DNA of 46,259 nucleotides, taken from assembly GCA_017520105.1 (NCBI GenBank), contig JAFWRL010000157.1:1-46259 (forward strand), written 5' to 3'. This document shows, one piece after another, positions 40,833 to 46,259 of the stretch. The notes below the pieces were generated by a model, which saw only the letters and a list, made by a program, of their open reading frames with translations, was not told the origin of the DNA and did no database searches. Position 1 is the first letter of the stretch, and each line of letters begins with the position of its first letter. The DNA is from Fibrobacter sp. Its GTDB lineage: Bacteria; Fibrobacterota; Fibrobacteria; Fibrobacterales; Fibrobacteraceae. A program made the position numbers and the translations under genes.

Positions 40833-41150
40833 CTATTTATGATAATCTACAATTTCTATGACTTTGGCTTCGGCAACTTCAGCCCAAATAACAACTTTGT
40901 TTGGCTCTGCTCCCCAAATAATCAATCGGTATGGTTGATCAAGGTCGCATGCCCATTGTCCTTTTCGGTTGCCTACGAGTTCATGGAAATGTCCCGGAAG
41001 CGAAGGCAGAGCGGCAAAATTTTTAGCTAAGTGCAAGGAGAAAATTCGATTCCTGTAGCATTTAGCCCGTTTTTTGCCCATTCGCCGTATTGCATAAGCC
41101 TCATCCATTGCGCAAAGTTCCAAATCCTTATCTCTAAACTCAATTTTCAA
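40833..41150 (-). CDS. higB: HigB-like RelE-fold toxin
   Basis: A 105-residue toxin-like protein with the RelE/HigB fold: (M)KIEFRDKDLELCAMDE, then RRMGKKRAKCYRNRIFSLHLAKNFAALPSLPGHFHEL, and the basic beta sheet NRKGQWACDLDQPYRLIIWGA, ending VIEIVDYHK. Toxins of this class are ribosome-dependent mRNA endonucleases. The start is probably TTG at 41150, four bases after a strong GGAGG (41155-41159), which gives the usual family N-terminus; a TTG seven codons upstream lacks such a site. Toxin-first order is normal for higBA. Confidence 0.85.
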   Translation of the reverse strand: MKIEFRDKDLELCAMDEAYAIRRMGKKRAKCYRNRIFSLHLAKNFAALPSLPGHFHELVGNRKGQWACDLDQPYRLIIWGAEPNKVVIWAEVAEAKVIEIVDYHK

Positions 41151-41259
41151 GAAACCTCCACCGTTATTCAAAAATCTCTTTGTTTAATATAACAAAAACT
41201 TTTGAGAAACGCAATTGGTGTCTTATTTTTACAAAAATTTGGGTCGATTTTATTGATAA

Positions 41260-41410
41260 CTAAAGGGGAAGGTGTCCCCCTGGTTCGCACTTCGTTGCTC
41301 TCCACCCTCTCGCCTAAGGGGCTCCGCCCCCTAAAACCCTCAAAGGCGAATGCCGTGACAATCGTGCTTGCGCGAATTGTCATGGCTGAGCCGCAGGGGT
41401 TTCTGCAACA
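41260..41410 (+). repeat. Dispersed repeat block at the right edge of the accessory island
   Basis: The gap holds AAGGGGAAGGTGTCCCCCTGG (41264-41284, related to 34265-34284), the 26-base CTCGCCTAAG...CCCCCTAA block (41309-41334) identical to 34411-34436 and in the same orientation, a hairpin TGACAAT/ATTGTCA (41356-41383) and an ACCCCTGA end. No gene is seen between 41151 and 41450. Confidence 0.75.
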
Positions 41411-41450
41411 CCCCTGATGCTCACGAAAATTTTTTTGTTATACTTAAAAT

Positions 41451-42005
41451 ATGACGGAACCCTTTAGCAAATTTCTTGGGAAGTTTGTTCTGATGATTGC
41501 AGCGGCGCTTGTAGGCTTGCTTGTTGCGTGTTCATCTTCGGAAAAGGCTTCGAAAAACCGTAATGCGGTGTCTGAAGAAGAACGCAAGGCGGAGTGCCTG
41601 GCTTGGCTGAATTCTCTAACGCCTGAGGATTTGATTTCGTGTCATTTGGAAAAACTGGGACTTGACGAAAAGTTAGATTCCTTGCTGCTTTGTGTTTTTG
41701 GACAATCGTTTAAAATGAGCGGAGGAAAAGTTTTTTGTACAGAAGAAGGAAATGAATTCTCATTTTCTTTGACAGGTGAAAAATGCGAGTCAGGTGAATT
41801 GGTGTGTGTGCAAACAACTCGTGAAAAACCGAATGAAGATTGTAAGCTGGATAAACTTCCAGTTTTTAATAACGGGATTAGTATTACTCTAAAAGATGAG
41901 GGTTATTTGATTTCTTCTATTTGTGGCGATTTTGGATGTGATGATTATATGCTTATGAAAATTGATGATTGTGGGAAAAAATGGCTGAGCACAAAAAAGG
42001 ACTAA
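41451..42005 (+). CDS. Lipoprotein, hypothetical
   Basis: A 184-residue lipoprotein: the signal IAAALVGLLVAC ends in a lipobox near residue 27, followed by SSSEKASKNRN. The mature domain has many cysteines (AECLAWL, SCHLEKLG, LLLCVFG, VFCTEEGN, EKCESGELVCV, ICGDFGCDD), enough for several disulphides. No family recognised. One base separates its stop from the next ATG, so it is co-translated with the glycosidase-like lipoprotein. Confidence 0.65.
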   Translation: MTEPFSKFLGKFVLMIAAALVGLLVACSSSEKASKNRNAVSEEERKAECLAWLNSLTPEDLISCHLEKLGLDEKLDSLLLCVFGQSFKMSGGKVFCTEEGNEFSFSLTGEKCESGELVCVQTTREKPNEDCKLDKLPVFNNGISITLKDEGYLISSICGDFGCDDYMLMKIDDCGKKWLSTKKD

Positions 42006-42006
42006 T

Positions 42007-43725
42007 ATGATTTTCAGAAGCCTTTTGCTCGCATTTTTCACTTTCACATTTGCTGCGATGTTTGTCGCTTGTGGCGATGACTCGAGCGGTTCCGGACCCG
42101 AGAATACAGAAAGCAGCGCCGTTGAAGAGTCGAGTTCGTCGGATTTCGCAAAGCCGAGTTCGTCGGCTGATATTTTATCAAGTAGTTCGTCATGGATTGC
42201 GACCACTTCGTCGAGCTCGTGGCAGGCTTCCTCTTCGAGTTCTCGCAATGACGAGAAAGACACATCCTCGGTTCCTTCTGCAGACACCACAAAAATCACT
42301 TACACGCTCAAGCGTTTCGATGGGCCGCTTTCCAACCCGCACAAGGGATTCACGGTGCCGACCGGTGGGGCGTGGACTTTTGTCCCGGAATTCGAATACG
42401 GCCCCTACGGTTCCCTGAACAACAGGGCGTGGGACCTAGTTTCGTATGGCTCGGGTTACCAGCAATGGAACAAGCTGAACCCCGCAAAGGGCGTTTACGA
42501 CTGGACGGAACTGGAAAAACTTTTGAACGCTCTCGCGGAACACAACATGGGCTATGCCCTGCGCGTGTTGCCTTATACCCCTTCGTTTATTAAGAGTGAC
42601 TTTCCGCCCCAAGAAGAATACGACTGGACTCCTCCCTTTGTCTATGAGATGGGCGCGAAGAAAATCCAGATTGACTTGCGCGGGACGGAATACCATGCGT
42701 ACGCTCCCGTCTGGGACGATTCCATCTATATCTGGGCGGCGAAGGAGTTTGCGAAGGCCCTGGCCGAAAAATATGATGGCGACCCGCGTATCGAATACAT
42801 CGATGTCCGCACTTTTGGCGAATGGGGCGAATGGCACACCTCGCACATGTTGGGGAGCGTGATTCCCGCTGACCCGGTGTTGAAGGATATGCTGGACTAT
42901 TATGCGTCCGTGTTCAAGAAGACCCAGCTGGTGCTGCCATCCAACGGTTTTGGCGATGTCTATACGCATGCGCTCAACCTCGGCATTACCAAGCGCGACA
43001 ATGGGTTCATCGGCATTCCCGGCAGGCCCGATACCTTGCTGCGGGCGTACAATGCGAACCTCCCGACCATCGCCGAGAACATCGCCGGTTACAGGACGAT
43101 GCTGGCCAATGACGACCTGATTCCCGGAGGCACCCAGAAGTGGACTGCGGAACGCTGGGTGGATGCGATTACCACGGCGCACCTGACCTACTACGTTCTG
43201 GACCAGGACAACGACTGCGGCTACTATTTCTACAAGGACAACAAGGCGCTGGCCGATTCCATGAGCAAAGTCATCGGGTACAATTTTACCGTGACGCGAG
43301 CGGAGTTGCTGACGATCGCGGGGGCTGATAATGCGGCATCAACTGCAGGAAAATCTGCCGACACGGCTGCTGGCAATGTTGCAACGAATACATTGAACAT
43401 CTCTGTCAAGAACACCGGCGTGGCGCCTTGCTTCTTCGATGTGTATCTGGTGGCAGAGTTCGTGGATAGCACCGGCAAGTCCCTCGCGCAGATTGGTGAG
43501 ACTGTTCGCATTCCGAAGGCTTCCTTCAAGGACGGCGCTTCGCAGGAATTCTCGTTCAGCGGTGATGTTCCGGCGGGCGAGGCAAATCTTGCAACCCAGT
43601 CGGGCGTAACGGTGGCGCTCTCCCTCTACGAGAGCGAAGATGCCTACAAGAGCGGCAAGAATCCCACCGTCCGTTTTGACAACGACGGCCTTCAAGGGAA
43701 CAATAAATTACTGCTGCATAAATAG
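42007..43725 (+). CDS. Lipoprotein with Ser-rich linker and DUF4832-like glycosidase-type domain
   Basis: A 572-residue surface lipoprotein. The lipobox is FVAC near residue 22. Residues 23-95 are a Ser/Asp linker typical of Fibrobacter lipoproteins; part of it (about 61-82, SSSWQASSSSSRNDE) is encoded by a dispersed repeat. The main domain (about 97-430) resembles DUF4874/DUF4832 proteins with a TIM-barrel glycosidase look: LSNPHKGF, WNKLNPAKGVYDWTELEKLLN, and DVRTFGEWGEWHTSHM with candidate catalytic Glu residues. The C-terminal domain (about 450-572) is an Ig-like sandwich (TLNISVKNTGVAPCFFDVYLVAEF). It probably binds or cleaves a plant polysaccharide; substrate unknown. Confidence 0.8.
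   Translation: MIFRSLLLAFFTFTFAAMFVACGDDSSGSGPENTESSAVEESSSSDFAKPSSSADILSSSSSWIATTSSSSWQASSSSSRNDEKDTSSVPSADTTKITYTLKRFDGPLSNPHKGFTVPTGGAWTFVPEFEYGPYGSLNNRAWDLVSYGSGYQQWNKLNPAKGVYDWTELEKLLNALAEHNMGYALRVLPYTPSFIKSDFPPQEEYDWTPPFVYEMGAKKIQIDLRGTEYHAYAPVWDDSIYIWAAKEFAKALAEKYDGDPRIEYIDVRTFGEWGEWHTSHMLGSVIPADPVLKDMLDYYASVFKKTQLVLPSNGFGDVYTHALNLGITKRDNGFIGIPGRPDTLLRAYNANLPTIAENIAGYRTMLANDDLIPGGTQKWTAERWVDAITTAHLTYYVLDQDNDCGYYFYKDNKALADSMSKVIGYNFTVTRAELLTIAGADNAASTAGKSADTAAGNVATNTLNISVKNTGVAPCFFDVYLVAEFVDSTGKSLAQIGETVRIPKASFKDGASQEFSFSGDVPAGEANLATQSGVTVALSLYESEDAYKSGKNPTVRFDNDGLQGNNKLLLHK
42188..42253 (+). repeat. Dispersed GATTGC...CTCGCAATGACG repeat, copy inside a coding region
   Basis: The segment starts CGTCATGGATTGCGACCAC and ends TCTCGCAATGACG. 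Its ends are inverted copies of each other (CGTCATGGATTGCGA against TCGCAATGACG). From 42195 it aligns with the intergenic copy at 37746-37805. It encodes part of the Ser linker without a stop codon. Confidence 0.7.
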
Positions 43726-43760
43726 TTTTTTATGGATATTTCTCGTTGTAGGAGAATTTC

Positions 43761-44795
43761 ATGATTTGTCCGAAATGCGGTGAAGAATACGAAGATGACA
43801 TGCAGTGTTGCTTGTGGTGCGATGCGCCGAATCCGAATTATGGTCGCGTCGAGGAAGCCGAATGTAAAGTAGGTTCTGTCCAGAAACGGAATCAGGGTGA
43901 AATAAACGGCTTTGATTATCTTGAGCATTCCGATGAGGTGGACTTTGCCCAAAGAACCTCTGGTTATGTTGTGTTTAAAATTGCCAAGTTTGAATTTGTT
44001 AAAACCGTTGTGGGAATGCTCTTCTGTCTTGGTCCATTTTTGTTTTTTGCGGCGATGTTCTTTGTCGAAGAGCAGAAGTCTTTGTGGCCGTTATTGCTTG
44101 TGAGTGGGTGTTTTGCCTTTTATATTTTCGTTTTGTCAAGAACGGTTCTTGCCGTAAAATGGTATAAGGATAAATTCGTTTTAAAGACACTCTATGGAGA
44201 AACGGAACTCTCGTTTGATAAATCGGTGTTTGCGGAGTTTGGATACGAAGACGACAAAGGCTTTAGCGTTTGCCTGAAAAAAGGAAAATGGATTTTTGTA
44301 CTTCGTGAAAAGGCGTTTCCAGAAGTTACAAAGATGTTGTGCAGAATTTACGACGAGTTAAATCCGAAAGACCTTGTGTTGGGCGAAAATGGTTCGGTTT
44401 ACGCGGAATTCAAACCGCTGAAGCGCCCCGTCGCCATGGGCTGGTATGTCGTAGCCTTTATTTTCAATATATTTTTAGGTCTTGGTAATATTTTGGTTTC
44501 GGACTTGGGCTATGCTGCGTTCGCTTTTTTATTTGCCGCCATAGTCCTTATCTGTGCATTTTATCATTTGAGTGATGTTTTCGAAATCCGGTGGTACAAG
44601 GACAAGTTTGTGCTTTGCACCCGTTTCGGAGAAAAGGCGTTCTCGTTCGACAAGTCGGAACTGCAAAAGACTAAGCGCGATGAAAAGGGCGCTTTGAAGT
44701 TCTTTTTCAAGAAAGACCGAGGGTCTTTTGTTGTGGATGAACGCGTCTTTCCCGAAGTAGCGGCAATGATGAAAACGCATTACGGCGTGGAGTGA
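43761..44795 (+). CDS. Zinc-ribbon membrane protein with duplicated helix-pair and PH-like domains
   Basis: A 344-residue protein. The N-terminus is a zinc ribbon, CPKCGEEY ... CCLWCDAP. Two similar units follow: a pair of membrane helices (about 75-125 and 222-270) and then a soluble domain that starts (V/I)(K/R)WYKDKFVL.T..GE...SFDKS and ends with a FPEV helix (FPEVTKML at about 190, FPEVAAMM near the end). The soluble units resemble bacterial PH-type domains. AGGAG precedes the ATG. No family is recognised; it may sense or scaffold at the membrane. Confidence 0.7.
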   Translation: MICPKCGEEYEDDMQCCLWCDAPNPNYGRVEEAECKVGSVQKRNQGEINGFDYLEHSDEVDFAQRTSGYVVFKIAKFEFVKTVVGMLFCLGPFLFFAAMFFVEEQKSLWPLLLVSGCFAFYIFVLSRTVLAVKWYKDKFVLKTLYGETELSFDKSVFAEFGYEDDKGFSVCLKKGKWIFVLREKAFPEVTKMLCRIYDELNPKDLVLGENGSVYAEFKPLKRPVAMGWYVVAFIFNIFLGLGNILVSDLGYAAFAFLFAAIVLICAFYHLSDVFEIRWYKDKFVLCTRFGEKAFSFDKSELQKTKRDEKGALKFFFKKDRGSFVVDERVFPEVAAMMKTHYGVE

Positions 44796-44815
44796 TTTTT
44801 TTGTATTTTCTGAGT

Positions 44816-45424
44816 ATGAATAATATCGCTAAATCACATCTGCTTTTGCTAGCCTTTGTTCTCCTGACGACGCTTTGGTCTGTTGTCGGGGTCGAGGATA
44901 CTTATCTCACCTGGATTCTTGAGGCGGCGCCTGCGATTGTCGGACTGTTTGTTCTTGTTTTTACATACCGGAAATTTCGGTTGCCTACGTTCCTTTATGT
45001 GGTGCTTGCGTTCCATATGGCGGTGCTTTTGCTGGGGGCGCATTATTCGTATGCGAATGTTCCACTTGGATTCTGGATGCAGGACTGGTTCGGCTGGACG
45101 CGCAACAACTACGATAAAATCGGGCATTTGATGCAGGGCGTTACGCCGGCGCTTTTGATGATAGAACTTTTGCGCCGCACGACTCCGCTCAAGACAGCGG
45201 GCTGGACGGGGTTCTTGTCGGTGTGCGTAGCCGAGGCGATTTCTGCTTTGTACGAAATTATCGAATGGCTTGCATCGCTCAGTAACCCGACGGATACGGA
45301 AGCGTTCTTGGGGACGCAAGGCTACATTTGGGATACGCAGACGGATATGTTCATGTGTTTAATCGGGGCGACCGTTGCTGTTATCATTCGTTTGTATTCG
45401 TTGCGACACTCCCAAAACTCTTAA
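44816..45424 (+). CDS. YjdF/DUF2238-like membrane protein
   Basis: A 202-residue protein with about six membrane helices, resembling the DUF2238 (YjdF) family. Marks: VLAFHMAVLLLGAHYSYANVPLG, NNYDKIGHLMQGVTPALLMIELL with the family's D..GH motif, SALYEIIEWLA, and the end GYIWDTQTDMFMCLIGATVAV with a WD.Q.DM motif. The conserved Asp, His and Glu near the membrane suggest an enzyme or transporter, but no activity is known. The ATG at 44816 is chosen over a GTG at 44792 that would overlap the previous stop. Confidence 0.8.
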   Translation: MNNIAKSHLLLLAFVLLTTLWSVVGVEDTYLTWILEAAPAIVGLFVLVFTYRKFRLPTFLYVVLAFHMAVLLLGAHYSYANVPLGFWMQDWFGWTRNNYDKIGHLMQGVTPALLMIELLRRTTPLKTAGWTGFLSVCVAEAISALYEIIEWLASLSNPTDTEAFLGTQGYIWDTQTDMFMCLIGATVAVIIRLYSLRHSQNS

Positions 45425-45445
45425 CACTACTAACCACTTTTAATC

Positions 45446-46259
45446 ATGGCAAAGTTCTTTAGCAAATGTTTTAGCAAGATTGCACTCATGACCGCAGCTG
45501 TGTTGTGGGCCGGTTGCAACGATTCCGAAAAAAAAGAAGATGACGCTGTAGCGCTGAAAAATGTCAAGGCGGAATTACCTCAGGTTATAGATGCCCCGAA
45601 AGCACGGATTTTGGAAAAAGCTGAATTCCCGGCGGAAGATTCTGCGGTTGTAGATTCGGTTGCGTCGGCAAGCGATATTGCTGAATCCTCTGCGTCGGAT
45701 AGCTTTGCTGTTCCGGAACAACCCAAGGACTCGCTATTGAAAAAAGCGGTCCGCATAGCCAAAGTAAAATCCGAAATGGGTATGATTCGGGCTTTGTATG
45801 GTGTTGTCGAAGAAGATATGGGTCGAGCTGTTGCTCTTTATGGAGTTCGGCCTCCCCGTGAGATTATTATGCCGGATGGTCCTCGCGAAATTCATCAGCC
45901 CAAGCCTGTTCCTCGTTGCCTTGTCAAAGAATTGACTGAAGAGGATGTTGTCGCAGGGAAGGATAACGACATTGATGTTGAATATTTTATGAAAGTATTC
46001 CGACAGCGTTCGCCGAGCATACGCCATATCTGCAATAAGAATCTTTATACAAATGTAAAGTATCGCGCTAAACGTACAAAGGAATTTGAAGGAAAAATTG
46101 TTTTTGAGGTGAAGATTACTCCAAGTGGTGAAGTCGAAAATATCGAGATTAAATCATCGACGGTTCGGTTTAGTGAAGAAATCAGAAAATCAATAACTCG
46201 TTGGGTGTTCCCGAAATCGCAGAAGGGCGGGACTTTTATATTCCCTGTTAATCTATACG
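45446..46259 (+). CDS. Lipoprotein with AgmX/TonB-like C-terminal domain, cut by the window end
   Basis: An open frame of 271 codons with no stop before the window ends. The start MAKFFSKCFSKIALMTAAVLWAGC has a lipobox WAGC at about 24. Residues 25-100 form an acidic Ala/Ser linker (EDSAVVDSVASASDIAESS). A helical, Arg-rich region follows with two similar motifs, MIRALYGVVEEDMG and AVALYGVRPPREI. The C-terminus has SIRHICNKNL, then GKIVFEVKITPSGEVENIEIKSST and ITRWVFPK, the pattern of the AgmX/PglI or TonB-like C-terminal domain of delta-proteobacterial and Fibrobacter envelope proteins. Only a few residues seem to be missing. Confidence 0.8.
   Translation, partial: MAKFFSKCFSKIALMTAAVLWAGCNDSEKKEDDAVALKNVKAELPQVIDAPKARILEKAEFPAEDSAVVDSVASASDIAESSASDSFAVPEQPKDSLLKKAVRIAKVKSEMGMIRALYGVVEEDMGRAVALYGVRPPREIIMPDGPREIHQPKPVPRCLVKELTEEDVVAGKDNDIDVEYFMKVFRQRSPSIRHICNKNLYTNVKYRAKRTKEFEGKIVFEVKITPSGEVENIEIKSSTVRFSEEIRKSITRWVFPKSQKGGTFIFPVNLY

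Overview
The window joins DNA from two unrelated bacteria. Bases 1 to about 10,583 are GC-rich and read as a Clostridia genome, probably Oscillospirales: strong Shine-Dalgarno sites, sigma-A type promoters, an rplS gene, a class A penicillin-binding protein and an ECF-transporter ATPase. From about 10,590 to the end the base composition drops and the genes read as Fibrobacter: a TIGR02145 (Fib_succ_major) domain protein, Ser-rich lipoprotein linkers, a GH8 enzyme with a sorting-type tail, and outer-membrane barrel proteins. At the join an ECF ATPase (+ strand) and an elongation factor G (- strand) are both cut inside their coding regions within a few bases. A chimeric contig assembled from a gut or rumen community is the simplest explanation, so gene neighbourhoods must not be read across 10,583-10,590.

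Clostridial part. A promoter at 98-126 drives a probable galactan-use operon: a GH53 endo-beta-1,4-galactanase lipoprotein with Ig-like and CBM61-like modules (one-base frameshift near 341), a 614-residue protein of unknown function, a tiny zinc-ribbon protein, and a second GH53 enzyme without a signal peptide, into which about 225 bp of dispersed repeats have been inserted in frame. Then come rplS with its own promoter and leader, a class A PBP with an unusual four-cysteine zinc-ribbon insert, an RlmI-like methyltransferase and the broken ECF ATPase.

Fibrobacter housekeeping part (10.6-34.2 kb), mostly on the minus strand: fusA (spdEFG1/mitochondrial-EFG1 type), a frameshifted polytopic membrane protein, an EcsC-like protein followed by two small paralogues, a GH8 Rex-like xylanase, map, a DEAD-box helicase, a probable operon purU / membrane protein / pyrE / lipoprotein / beta-barrel, a TIGR02145 protein (+), an overlapping set (outer-membrane protein, LytR_C lipoprotein, rsfS, argS), a flotillin, panD, a tRNA-Leu(CAA), a SPOR-domain protein and miaB.

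Accessory island (34.4-41.3 kb). A BcgI-like restriction-modification pair (a fused nuclease-methyltransferase and a two-TRD specificity subunit, visibly AT-rich), a long inverted repeat that may encode a structured RNA, an orphan DinJ-type antitoxin, an AAA/DUF4143 ATPase behind an operator-like repeat, and a HigB-HigA pair whose antitoxin carries an ImmA/IrrE peptidase domain. Direct copies of one 26-bp dispersed repeat sit at both edges. After it, on the plus strand, come two lipoproteins (one with a DUF4832-like glycosidase fold), a zinc-ribbon membrane protein built from an internal duplication, a YjdF-like membrane protein, and a truncated lipoprotein with an AgmX/TonB-like C-terminus that runs off the window.

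The most interesting signal is a family of short palindromic repeats ending in GATTGC...CTCGCAATGAC. It occurs between genes but also inside reading frames: once in the clostridial GH53 and once in the Ser linker of a Fibrobacter lipoprotein.
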